DNA of 64,000 nt, taken from positions 5,660,501-5,724,500 of the forward strand of contig NC_020126.1 in NCBI RefSeq assembly GCF_000331735.1. The letters are read 5' to 3'. How positions within the stretch are numbered: the stretch's first letter is position 1; every line of letters starts with the position of its first letter. The notes beneath the pieces were generated by a model. That model was given only the letters and a program-made list of their open reading frames with translations. It searched no databases and was not told where the DNA came from. Origin of the DNA: Myxococcus stipitatus DSM 14675 (GTDB taxonomy: Bacteria > Myxococcota > Myxococcia > Myxococcales > Myxococcaceae). This document shows, piece by piece, positions 24,729-33,122 of the stretch. A program made the translations under genes and the position numbers.

Positions 24729-26558
24729 ATGTCCCAGACCTTCCTGAAGCGCGGCCTGTCCTTGTGGGGAAGCGCCCTGCTCGCCGTCTGCGCCTTGCCC
24801 GCCTGCACCAGCGCCCTGTCCGCGAAGGACGAGCCCGCGCTGGCACCTTCGGCCCAGTCCCTCGCTCACAAGGAAACCGAAGGTTCGACCGAACAGGTGA
24901 GGCACCCCGAAGAAGCCTCCGAGGATGTCCTGCCCTCCAGCGACTCCGACGATGGGGACTCGGACAAGGCCATCAACAAGGTCCAGGGTGGAGTGGTGGG
25001 CCGCCTCAACGGCGCTCGCCCGAGCGAGGCCGCCATGCCCGCCACCGCCATGCCCGCCCCCCCGATGGCCGCGCCGCCGCCCACTGCGTACTCGCCAACT
25101 CCAAGGCCCTCGATGCCCATGGCAGCCATGGCGAAGCGAAGGCTCCCGACGGGCCCGCGGGAACATGACCGGTACTCCGAGCCCTCCTCGGAAGGGAACA
25201 CGCACGAGGCCTGGAAGCCGAACACCTTCATCGAGACGGCGAAGGACCCCCTGTCCACCTTCGGCGCGGACGTGGACACCGCCTCCTACACGGTGGCGCG
25301 CCGGCACCTCATGCAGGGCACCCTGCCCCCGGGCTCGGCCGTGCGGGTCGAGGAGTTCGTCAACTACTTCAAGTTCCGCTACACCCCGCCGGAGAAGGGG
25401 GCGTTCTCGGTGCACCTGGACGCGGCGCCGTCGCCCTTTGACGCCAAGCGGCACTTCGTCCGGGTGGGTGTGCAGGGCAAGTCCGTCTCGCGCTCCCAGC
25501 GCAAGGCCGCGCACCTGGTGTTCCTCATGGACACCAGTGGCTCCATGAGTTCCTCCGACCGGCTCCCGCTCGCCAAGGAGGCCGTGAAGATCGCCGTGAA
25601 GAACCTCAACGAGAACGACACGGTGGCCATCGTCACCTATGCGGGCTCCACGCGAGACGTCCTGCCGCCCACGCCCGCCTCGGACGTGAAGAAGATCCAC
25701 GACGCGCTCGACTCGCTCGAGTCCGGCGGAGGCACCGCGATGGGCTCCGGCATGGAGATGGCCTACAAGCACGCGGTGAAGAAGGCCTCCGGCCAGGTGG
25801 TGTCCCGCGTCGTGGTGCTCACGGATGGAGACACCAACATCGGCCCCAGCCTGAGCCCGGAGTCCATGCTGGAGAGCATCCGCAAGTACGTGGCCGAGGG
25901 TGTCACCCTCACCACCGTGGGCTTCGGCATGGGCAACTACCGCGACGACCTGATGGAGAAGCTCGCGGACAAGGGCAACGGCAACTGCTTCTACGTGGAC
26001 AGCATGAAGGAAGCCCGCAAGGTCTTCGAGACGCAGCTCACCGGCACGCTGGAGGTCATCGCCAAGGACGTGAAGCTCCAGGTGGAGTTCAACCCCGCGG
26101 TGGTGAGCCGCTACCGGCTGCTCGGCTATGAGAACCGCGACGTGGCGGACAAGGACTTCCGCAACGACAAGGTGGACGCCGGAGAGATTGGCGCGGGCCA
26201 CAACGTCACCGCGCTGTACGAGGTGGAGCTCATCCCCGGGGCGAAGGAGAAGCTCGCCACGGTGCGGGTGCGCGCCAAGGCCCCCAACGGCACCGAGGCC
26301 TCCGAGCAGGCCTTCCCCTTCGACTACGCCAAGGTGGCCCCGTCGCTGGACGCGGCCTCGCCCGACTTCCGCTTCGCCCTGGCCGTGGCGGCCACCGCGG
26401 ACATCCTCCGTGGCAATCCCGCCGCCCAGAACTGGAGCCTGGCAACCACGCGCAAGCTGGCCGAGGGTTCCGCCGCCAAGAACGCCGAGCGCCTGGAGTT
26501 CGTGCAACTGGTGACGCAGGCCCGAGCGCTGTCGGGGGCCTCCGCGCGCGGGGAATGA
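24729..26558 (+). CDS. VWA-domain lipoprotein of the YfbK type
   Basis: The start at ATG 24729, preceded by 'ggag', gives a lipoprotein signal with Cys26 ([10 protein letters not shown]). Residues ~30-165 are a Pro/Ala/Met-rich linker. Then come the three modules of YfbK-like proteins: the VWA-associated N-terminal domain ('[20 protein letters not shown]', '[11 protein letters not shown]'), the VWA domain with an intact MIDAS motif D268-S270-S272 ('[11 protein letters not shown]') and '[12 protein letters not shown]', and the C-terminal DUF3520 region ('YRLLGYENR', '[17 protein letters not shown]'). Such surface VWA lipoproteins bind metal and partner proteins; the role of this family is not known. 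Total 609 residues. It ends at a strong terminator. Confidence 0.9.
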   Translation: MSQTFLKRGLSLWGSALLAVCALPACTSALSAKDEPALAPSAQSLAHKETEGSTEQVRHPEEASEDVLPSSDSDDGDSDKAINKVQGGVVGRLNGARPSEAAMPATAMPAPPMAAPPPTAYSPTPRPSMPMAAMAKRRLPTGPREHDRYSEPSSEGNTHEAWKPNTFIETAKDPLSTFGADVDTASYTVARRHLMQGTLPPGSAVRVEEFVNYFKFRYTPPEKGAFSVHLDAAPSPFDAKRHFVRVGVQGKSVSRSQRKAAHLVFLMDTSGSMSSSDRLPLAKEAVKIAVKNLNENDTVAIVTYAGSTRDVLPPTPASDVKKIHDALDSLESGGGTAMGSGMEMAYKHAVKKASGQVVSRVVVLTDGDTNIGPSLSPESMLESIRKYVAEGVTLTTVGFGMGNYRDDLMEKLADKGNGNCFYVDSMKEARKVFETQLTGTLEVIAKDVKLQVEFNPAVVSRYRLLGYENRDVADKDFRNDKVDAGEIGAGHNVTALYEVELIPGAKEKLATVRVRAKAPNGTEASEQAFPFDYAKVAPSLDAASPDFRFALAVAATADILRGNPAAQNWSLATTRKLAEGSAAKNAERLEFVQLVTQARALSGASARGE

Positions 26559-26583
26559 TGTCGTCATCGCAGCCGAAGTGAGG

Positions 26584-26629
26584 GAGGTGGAAGGTCCCGG
26601 GGGGTGCCTTCCACCTCTTGTTTCTTGTC
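26584..26629 (+). terminator. Rho-independent terminator after the VWA gene
   Basis: GAGGTGGAAGG (26584-26594) and CCTTCCACCTC (26607-26617) form a perfect 11-bp stem, followed by TTGTTTCTTGTC. This also excludes a start for the expansin gene inside the T run at 26618. Confidence 0.8.
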
Positions 26630-26701
26630 ATTCATTGCAGGGCCTTTCCCCACCTCGGGAGGGAAGGAATGGCGGACGCCTTGCGGTACACTGGGCCGCG
26701 C

Positions 26702-27400
26702 ATGCGCCCACTCCCCTCTGTCTCCCGCTCGTTGCTTGCCCCCATGGCCGCCACCCTCCTCGCGTGTGGAGGATGCGGAGAAGACCCGTCCGGCGGCGGG
26801 GTGCCGCTGGGGGAGGAGCAGCAAGGCATCGCGACCTATTACGACGCCACCGGCGCGGGCAATTGCAGCTACGACGCCAGCCCCGACGACATGATGGTGG
26901 CCGCGATGAACACGCCCCAGTACGCCCACAGCGCGGCGTGTGGCCAGTGCGTGGACATCCAGGGCCCCAGCGGCAACGTCCGCGTGCGCATCGTCGACCG
27001 GTGTCCGGAGTGCGCGGCGGGCCACCTGGACCTCAGCCGCGAGGCCTTCGCGAAGATCGCCGAGATGCGCCTGGGCCGCGTGGACATCAAGTGGAAGGTG
27101 GTCTCCTGCGACGTGGCCGGCGGCCTCCAGTACCACTTCAAGAACGGCAGCAATCCGTGGTGGACGGCCATCCAGGTGCGCAACCACCGCCTGCCCATCT
27201 CCAAGCTGGAGTGGCGGCGAGGAGACGGCGCGTGGAAGAACGTCCCGCGCCAGGACTACAACTACTTCGTCAACGACAGCGGCATGGGCGAAGGGCCCTT
27301 CAGCGTGCGCGTGACGGCGTCCACGGGGGAGCAGGTGGAGGACACCCTCTCGCGGGTCCTCGACAACGGCCTCACCCAGGGGGGCGCCCAGTTCAGGTAG
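26702..27400 (+). CDS. Bacterial expansin (EXLX type), lipoprotein
   Basis: ATG 26702 gives a signal with lipobox-like 'AATLLAC' (Cys22); ATG 26669, behind 'gggaagga', is an alternative that adds 11 residues. The mature protein has an expansin plan. The first domain is a six-stranded double-psi barrel with 'GIATYYDATGAGNCSYD', 'QCVDIQGPSGNVRVRIVDRC' and 'GHLDLSREAFAKIAE', the last holding the Asp essential in expansins. The second domain (CBM63 type) has 'WWTAIQVRNHRLPISKLEWR' and 'DYNYFV', giving the Trp-Trp-Tyr face that binds cellulose. Such proteins loosen plant or microbial wall polymers without hydrolysis. 232 residues, the usual length. Confidence 0.9.
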   Translation: MRPLPSVSRSLLAPMAATLLACGGCGEDPSGGGVPLGEEQQGIATYYDATGAGNCSYDASPDDMMVAAMNTPQYAHSAACGQCVDIQGPSGNVRVRIVDRCPECAAGHLDLSREAFAKIAEMRLGRVDIKWKVVSCDVAGGLQYHFKNGSNPWWTAIQVRNHRLPISKLEWRRGDGAWKNVPRQDYNYFVNDSGMGEGPFSVRVTASTGEQVEDTLSRVLDNGLTQGGAQFR

Positions 27401-27413
27401 GCACGGCGGTGGA

Positions 27414-27435
27414 CCGGGGCCCGCATCGGCCCCGG
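27414..27435. terminator. Stem-loop between convergent expansin and ATPase genes
   Basis: CCGGGGCC (27414-27421) pairs perfectly with GGCCCCGG (27428-27435) over a six-base loop. There is no T run on either side, but the place between two converging genes suits a shared terminator. Confidence 0.4.
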
Positions 27436-27451
27436 CCCGATGAAGCCCGCG

Positions 27452-30400
27452 CTACCGGCGCAGCATGGAGCGAAGGAGCTCCAGCGCCTCGGTCACGTTC
27501 TGCCAGACCTGGAGCGACTTGATGCCCTCGCCTTCGCCTTGCACCGCGCGGCGAGAGGCACGCTCCAGCGGCAGCAGCACCCCTTCCACCAGCTCTATCT
27601 GCCGGCTCAGCTCCGCGGGCGACATCCCCGCGATGGCGCTCCGCTGAAGCGACTCCGCCGAGACCTGCGCGGACACGTTCACCGGACGGTCCGCCAGCGA
27701 GGCCATGGCGCGCGAGAGCTGCTCCATGTACGGCCCCATGTCCTGCGCGGGGGCCTGCGCGACGGGCGCCGACACAGGCGTGCTCACCCGCTCCGTCAGC
27801 GCCTTGAGGAGCTGGGCCAGGTGCTTGAGGTACGGCGTCAGGTCCGTGGCGGCGGCGCCAGGCGTCGGCGCGGGAAGAGGCGGCGGCAGCGGGGGCGGCG
27901 TGGCCTTCACCTCGCGCCCCACCCGGGCCACTTCGAGCACCGCGTCGCGCAGGGCCTCCAGGTACGGCAGCGCCTCGGCCGTGGGGTCCGCCGCGTCGCG
28001 CTCCGTCCCCTGCTGGACCTGCGTGGCCGCCTGCACCACCGCGTCCCGCACCGCGCCGAGCTGCTCCTCGATGCCGCTGAGCTGACCGGTGACCCGCGCC
28101 ACCGGGTCGTCTTCCTTGCCGCCCATGCGCTTGACGCGCGCGAAGCCCTGCTTGATCTCCTCCCACCGCTTCGCCTTCTCCGGCGTGAGGCGGCCGCGCA
28201 TCTCCGCCAGCTTGAGCAGGTTCTGCTCCGCGGCGGTGGTGAGCGTCTGGGATTCGCCCTGGTAGTGGTCGTCGATGAGGCGCTCCAGCTCCGCGTCCGT
28301 CATCGCCGCCACCAGCTTCTCCGTCAGCTTGCTCATGTTGCGGTAGCTGCCCTGGAGCTTGAAGGCGGGCTCGGTGCGGAAGCGCTCATCCTGCGCCGCC
28401 GACGCGATGTACTGCATGTTCACCTTCAGCAGCACCGACTGCACCCGGAACATCCGCTGGAAGATGGCGACAATCTCCTGGAGCTCCGCCGCCGCGTAGC
28501 CGTGCTTCAGCTCGCCCGCGGGGACCTCCTCGCCCTGCGCCATGCGGATGAGACGATGCGTGTCCGCCGCGTCGCGCGTGGCCAGCGGCGCCGTCACCAC
28601 GTTCGACGTGAGCGCGTTCTCCAGGTAGCTCAGCGCGAACAGGTGCTCCTTCCCGTCCAGGATGTCACCCAGGTTGTAGGTGTCCGCGCGGTTGGCGAGC
28701 ATGTCCGGGATGCGGAAGCGCTCACCGGTCTCCGTGTAGGGATTGCCGGCCATGACCACGCAGAACTTCTTGCCGCGCAGGTCATAGGTGCGCGTGCGGC
28801 CGTTCCACACGCCCTCGATGCGGCGCTGACCGTCGCAGAGCGAGATGAACTTCTGGAGCAGCTCCGGGTCCGTGTGCTGGATGTCGTCGAGGTAGAGCAT
28901 CACGTTGTTGCCCATCTCGAAGGACAGGTTGATGCGCTCCACCTCCTGCCGCGACGTGGCGTTGGGCGCCTCCGCCGGGTCCAGCGACTTCACCGAGTGG
29001 CCCAGCGCCGGCCCGTTCACCTTGACGAAGGTGAGGCCCAGGCGGCTCGCCACGTACTCCATCAACGTCGTCTTGCCGTAGCCCGGCGGAGACATGAGCA
29101 GCAGCATGCCCATGCGGTCCGTGCGCTTGCCCTCGCCCGCGGCGCCGAGCTGCTTGGCGAGGTTCGCGCCGATGAGCGGCAGGTACACCTCGTCGATGAG
29201 GCGGTTGCGCACGAAGGACGACAGCACCTTCGGCGTCAGCTCCTCCAGGCGCAGCTTGCGGCGCTCGCGCTCCAGCAAGTCCCGCTGCAGCGCGCGGTAC
29301 GCCTGGTACCGCGGCACGCGGAGCTGCCGGAACTCGTTCAAGCGGCCCAGGAACTCATCCAGGCGAATCCCCAGCTTGCGGTCGATGATGCGCGGGTGGC
29401 TGCCCAGCAGACCCGTCACCTCGGCCGCCGTCAGCGCACCCGCGGGCTCGCGGTCCAGCTTGCGCTCGGTGAGCAGCAGCACCGCCGTCTCCAGCACGAA
29501 GTAGCCTGCCTCGCCCGCGCCACCCTCGCGCTGGGCCAGATAGGCCTCCACCCAGGCCCGGGCCATCTCCAGCCGCGAGGCCAGGTCCTTCTCCAGCCCG
29601 CGCAGGTCGTCCTCGAACGCGGTCCGAGTCCCCTGCCGCTCGAGCTGCGCCAGGAACGCATCGCGCAGGGCGACCGCCTCGCCGCTCGTGGTGAAGCGGG
29701 GCCGCTCCACGGCCAGCTCCTCCACGAGATAGCGCCCGGCGAGCCGAGCTTCGGCCGGAGACTGGGCCAGCCGCTGCGACTGGAGGAAGGCGCTCACGGC
29801 CTCCCCCAAGGCAATCCCCAGCTCGTTCAGCCCGCCGCCCGCGGAGAACGTCTGCCGCAGCCGGGCGAAGCTTCGCGCGCGGCGGTGCAGCAGTCCTCGC
29901 GCGGACTCGTCCGCGTCGAAGGCCCAGTAGAGCGCGGCCCAGGCCCGAGGCCCGGGAGCGAAGCGCAGGAGCCCCGCGCCCTGGTGCAGCGACAGGAGCT
30001 TCTCCACGAGGGCCGTGGCGTCCACGTCATGCACGCCGCGCTCGTAGCCTTCATCGAAGCGGTCCGCCGCGTACGTGCGCACGCGCTCGAGCAGCGTGCC
30101 GGCAATCACCGCCGCATGAAGCGCGGACAGTGTCAGCCCATTCTTGTTCTCCTCGGCGTCCGCGAGGAGGCACGCGGCCAGGAACTCGGCGCGGTACACC
30201 TCGCGCGTCTCGGAGACGAGGTGCTGGTCCCAGAGGGCCTGGTGCTCGAGCAGCGCCGGGTCCTCGAGCTTCTGCGCGTAGTCGGAGCCCGTGAGCTGGA
30301 GGAAGAGCGCGCCATCGCGCGGCACCAGCGTCAGGTCCAGTGGCTGCGTGTTGACGTTGAAGCGGAAGGTGCCCAGCTTGATGAGCGAGTCCCCGTCCGC

Positions 30401-32977
30401 GAACAGGTCCTGCTTGTCGCGCAAGGCGCGCAGCGCGTCCTGCTTGGCCGACTTGAGCCGCGACTGCACCTCGTCCGAGCGCACGCTGTCATGGAGCCCC
30501 ATGAGCTGCTCGGAGAGCTGCCGCAGCTTGAGGATCATCGCGTCGGTGGCGAAGTACGCGTTGAGCTCGTCATCCGACTTGAACGCCTTCGAGCGGCGCT
30601 GCACCCCCTGGAGGATGCGCTCCGCGGCGCCGAAGAGGCTCTGGGCGCGCCGCTGACGCTCGTCCACCAGCGTCTGCTTGCGCGCGCCGAACGCCTCCAG
30701 CAGCTCCTCGCGCTTCTGGGTGATCTGCCCCAGGAACTCGTCGAACTCGCCGAAGCGCCCCTCCAGCTCCTCCAACTGCACGGTGAGGCGCGACAGTCCC
30801 TCGTCGCACTTCTCGGGGACGTCCGCCTGGGCCAGGGCATTCTCGATGGCCTGCCCCAGGAGCTTGAACTGGGCGCCGAACTCCGCGCGCTTCTCGCGCC
30901 CGGACAGCTCCTTGCGCTTGGCCGACAGGCTCGCGCGCACGCGGTTGAGCCGGCCGAACAGCTCGGAGATGCCCTCCAGGATGCGAGCCCGGGCCAGCGG
31001 GTCCCCCACCTGGAGTCCGCCCACCACCTCCCCCAGCACGGTGAGGCCCTGAGCCGTCTTCTCGATGTCCTCGCCCAGCGGCGCCAACTCCGACGTGGTC
31101 TGCACCGGCTCCAGCTTCGCGAGCAGCTCATCCAGGCGGCCCGCCAGCGGCTGGAGCGCCTCGCCCTTCTGGAGGAACTCCACGCAGCCGGAGCTGGTGT
31201 TGTCGGACGCCTCGACGACGGCCTTCTCCAGGGCGTCCACGCGCCCCAGGTCCATGTAGCGGATGTCCTTGAGCGTGATGAGGTGGCCGCGCTGCTGGCG
31301 CAATTCCGCCAGCACCAGCATGAACTCCTCGGCGGTGGTGAGCAGCTCCGGCCGCACGCGCGCCAGCAGCTTCACCTGCGCCTTCTCCGCCTCCGCCAGC
31401 GACTCCGAGGCGCGCTTCTGGAGCGCCAGCACCTTCTCGAACTCGTCGATGATGAGCTCGGAGGTCTTGCGCAGCAGCTCGATGGGCTCCAGGAGCGACG
31501 TCTCCGCGTGCCCCAGCCAGTAGTACGCATCCAGCGCGCGCGTGGCCGCGGCGACCAGGTCCTCGTAGGTGCGCCGGTTGGGCTTGTCCGTCTTCGCGAT
31601 GCGCTGGAGCGTCAGCGCGTCGGAGATGCCGCGCACCAGCTCCGCGTTGCCCACCTTGCCCAGGTAGCCCGGCGCCGCGGGGGTCGCCGCCGCGTGCTCG
31701 TCCGACACGAAGGGCGTCTGCCACACCTGCATGGGATGGACACGCGTGGGGTCCTGCGACGTCTCCCGGAAGACCACCAGCCCGCCATCCGCGAAGAGGC
31801 TGTAGCCGTTGCACACCAGCGGGTTCTGCACCTCCTTGCGCACCAGGTTGTAGGGGAAGAGCAGGTAGCGGCCCTCCTCGCGCTGGTGGAAGACGTAGAG
31901 CACGTCCTCGCCATTCGGTGAGCGGATGACCTTCTTGAACTCCATCCCCGCGCCGGTGGCCTCGCCGTCGAAGACCTTGAAGTCGCCCGTCTGGAGGTAG
32001 TAGCCGCCCGGGAAGATGATGCCCTGGTCCTCGGGGAGCCGGATGCACGCCTGGCCGATGGCGTCGATGCGCACCACGTGCTGCGTGCGCGAGTTGAACA
32101 CCAGGTAGCGCTGCGCCTTCTCGCGGAAGGGCAGCACGCGCAGGAGGATGAGCCCGCCCACCTGGGCCCACGCGAAGCGCGCGTCATCCAGCGACTGGTT
32201 CGCGTCCTCCACCGGCTCGCTGTAGATGCCCAGCCCGGACGACGTGTTGTTCTCGACCTTGACGGTGAGGTCGCCCTTCACCGTCTCCACGAACACCTGG
32301 TCCAGCACGTTGACGTGCGGGTGCTGGCCCAGCACGTAGTTCTCACGCGTGGCCGTCGTCCACTCGAAGTCGTGCGACGGCGGGAAGACGTGGTCCTTCT
32401 CGCCCTGGTTGTCCAGGTAGGTGGCGCGGCCCTCGGTGTCCAGGTTGAAGCGGAACACCTTGATGTCGCGCGTGGACTGGCCCGTCTTGAAGACGACCAG
32501 CAGGCGTGCGTCCTTGCGCCGCAACTGCTGGAGCTTCGCGTCCTTGTAGTAGCGGTACAGCTCGCTGAAGTCCTTGATGAAGCGCGGGTCCGCCAGGAAG
32601 CCGCCCGCCTCCGTGTGCGGCACCGCCGACAGGTCGAACCCGTCGGCCGTCTTCTCGAACCGGTGCAGCGAGAAGACGTCCGCGACGGAGGTCTCCTTCT
32701 TCAGCCCGATGAAGACGTTGTAGCCGAACAGCAGGTACTTGCCGACGCTGACGATGTCGCGCGCGACGCAGTTGTTCTCCGTGCGCACGCGCTCGTTGCC
32801 GGTGACGGCCAGCTCCGTGCCACCGAAGAACGCCTTGCGCCGGGTGTTGAGCTCCGCTGCCTTCGAGCCCAGCACGTCCGCCTGCGCGAGCAGCCGCGTC
32901 CGGATGACCTCGTAGCTGCCCCCCTCGAGCGCCGCCTCTTTCGCGGGCGCCGCGCCCTTGCCACCGTCAGTTGCCAT
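27452..32977 (-). CDS. Giant AAA+ ATPase with DUF3686-like N-terminus
   Basis: A single 1841-residue frame. Residues ~1-500 form a beta-rich region seen in the family annotated as 'DNA repair ATPase' (DUF3686), containing 'AELNTRRKAFFGGTELAV' and 'YLLFGYNVFIGLK'. A helical, coiled-coil-rich middle follows. The AAA+ core has Walker A 'LMSPPGYGKTTL' near residue 1300, Walker B 'VMLYLDDIQH' near 1362 and an Asn-type sensor 'VVMAGNPYTETG', close to the MoxR group. The C-terminal ~200 residues are Pro/Ala-rich with coiled coil. It follows the flotillin and YqiJ-like genes on the same strand, so it probably acts with them at the membrane. The 'DNA repair' label of the family rests on little evidence. 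Confidence 0.85.
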   Translation of the reverse strand: MATDGGKGAAPAKEAALEGGSYEVIRTRLLAQADVLGSKAAELNTRRKAFFGGTELAVTGNERVRTENNCVARDIVSVGKYLLFGYNVFIGLKKETSVADVFSLHRFEKTADGFDLSAVPHTEAGGFLADPRFIKDFSELYRYYKDAKLQQLRRKDARLLVVFKTGQSTRDIKVFRFNLDTEGRATYLDNQGEKDHVFPPSHDFEWTTATRENYVLGQHPHVNVLDQVFVETVKGDLTVKVENNTSSGLGIYSEPVEDANQSLDDARFAWAQVGGLILLRVLPFREKAQRYLVFNSRTQHVVRIDAIGQACIRLPEDQGIIFPGGYYLQTGDFKVFDGEATGAGMEFKKVIRSPNGEDVLYVFHQREEGRYLLFPYNLVRKEVQNPLVCNGYSLFADGGLVVFRETSQDPTRVHPMQVWQTPFVSDEHAAATPAAPGYLGKVGNAELVRGISDALTLQRIAKTDKPNRRTYEDLVAAATRALDAYYWLGHAETSLLEPIELLRKTSELIIDEFEKVLALQKRASESLAEAEKAQVKLLARVRPELLTTAEEFMLVLAELRQQRGHLITLKDIRYMDLGRVDALEKAVVEASDNTSSGCVEFLQKGEALQPLAGRLDELLAKLEPVQTTSELAPLGEDIEKTAQGLTVLGEVVGGLQVGDPLARARILEGISELFGRLNRVRASLSAKRKELSGREKRAEFGAQFKLLGQAIENALAQADVPEKCDEGLSRLTVQLEELEGRFGEFDEFLGQITQKREELLEAFGARKQTLVDERQRRAQSLFGAAERILQGVQRRSKAFKSDDELNAYFATDAMILKLRQLSEQLMGLHDSVRSDEVQSRLKSAKQDALRALRDKQDLFADGDSLIKLGTFRFNVNTQPLDLTLVPRDGALFLQLTGSDYAQKLEDPALLEHQALWDQHLVSETREVYRAEFLAACLLADAEENKNGLTLSALHAAVIAGTLLERVRTYAADRFDEGYERGVHDVDATALVEKLLSLHQGAGLLRFAPGPRAWAALYWAFDADESARGLLHRRARSFARLRQTFSAGGGLNELGIALGEAVSAFLQSQRLAQSPAEARLAGRYLVEELAVERPRFTTSGEAVALRDAFLAQLERQGTRTAFEDDLRGLEKDLASRLEMARAWVEAYLAQREGGAGEAGYFVLETAVLLLTERKLDREPAGALTAAEVTGLLGSHPRIIDRKLGIRLDEFLGRLNEFRQLRVPRYQAYRALQRDLLERERRKLRLEELTPKVLSSFVRNRLIDEVYLPLIGANLAKQLGAAGEGKRTDRMGMLLLMSPPGYGKTTLMEYVASRLGLTFVKVNGPALGHSVKSLDPAEAPNATSRQEVERINLSFEMGNNVMLYLDDIQHTDPELLQKFISLCDGQRRIEGVWNGRTRTYDLRGKKFCVVMAGNPYTETGERFRIPDMLANRADTYNLGDILDGKEHLFALSYLENALTSNVVTAPLATRDAADTHRLIRMAQGEEVPAGELKHGYAAAELQEIVAIFQRMFRVQSVLLKVNMQYIASAAQDERFRTEPAFKLQGSYRNMSKLTEKLVAAMTDAELERLIDDHYQGESQTLTTAAEQNLLKLAEMRGRLTPEKAKRWEEIKQGFARVKRMGGKEDDPVARVTGQLSGIEEQLGAVRDAVVQAATQVQQGTERDAADPTAEALPYLEALRDAVLEVARVGREVKATPPPLPPPLPAPTPGAAATDLTPYLKHLAQLLKALTERVSTPVSAPVAQAPAQDMGPYMEQLSRAMASLADRPVNVSAQVSAESLQRSAIAGMSPAELSRQIELVEGVLLPLERASRRAVQGEGEGIKSLQVWQNVTEALELLRSMLRR

Positions 32978-33079
32978 GAGTGTTCACCGGAATCTCGCAG
33001 GGACCCCGCCCTCGCCCCGCCCTCGAGGCGGGACACCACCCTGGAAGGCCCAGGGCGGGGTCGTCGTGACGTCATGCGC

Positions 33080-33104
33080 GCCACCGCGACTCATGCGCGG
33101 TGGC
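33080..33104 (-). terminator. Stem-loop between flotillin and ATPase genes
   Basis: GCCACCGCG and CGCGGTGGC pair perfectly over a seven-base loop, just downstream of the flotillin stop on the minus strand. There is no T run; it may reduce rather than stop read-through into the ATPase gene. A second short hairpin (CCCGCC/GGCGGG) lies about 60 bases further on. Confidence 0.35.
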
Positions 33105-33122
33105 GGCCCCCTACCACCCGCT

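Noticed and set aside
27440..31921. Very long open frame on the plus strand opposite the AAA+ ATPase gene
   Set aside because: GC-rich codon usage makes the antisense strand open by chance; the product is Arg/Leu/Gln-rich, has no domain, and the minus-strand gene encodes a clear ATPase.
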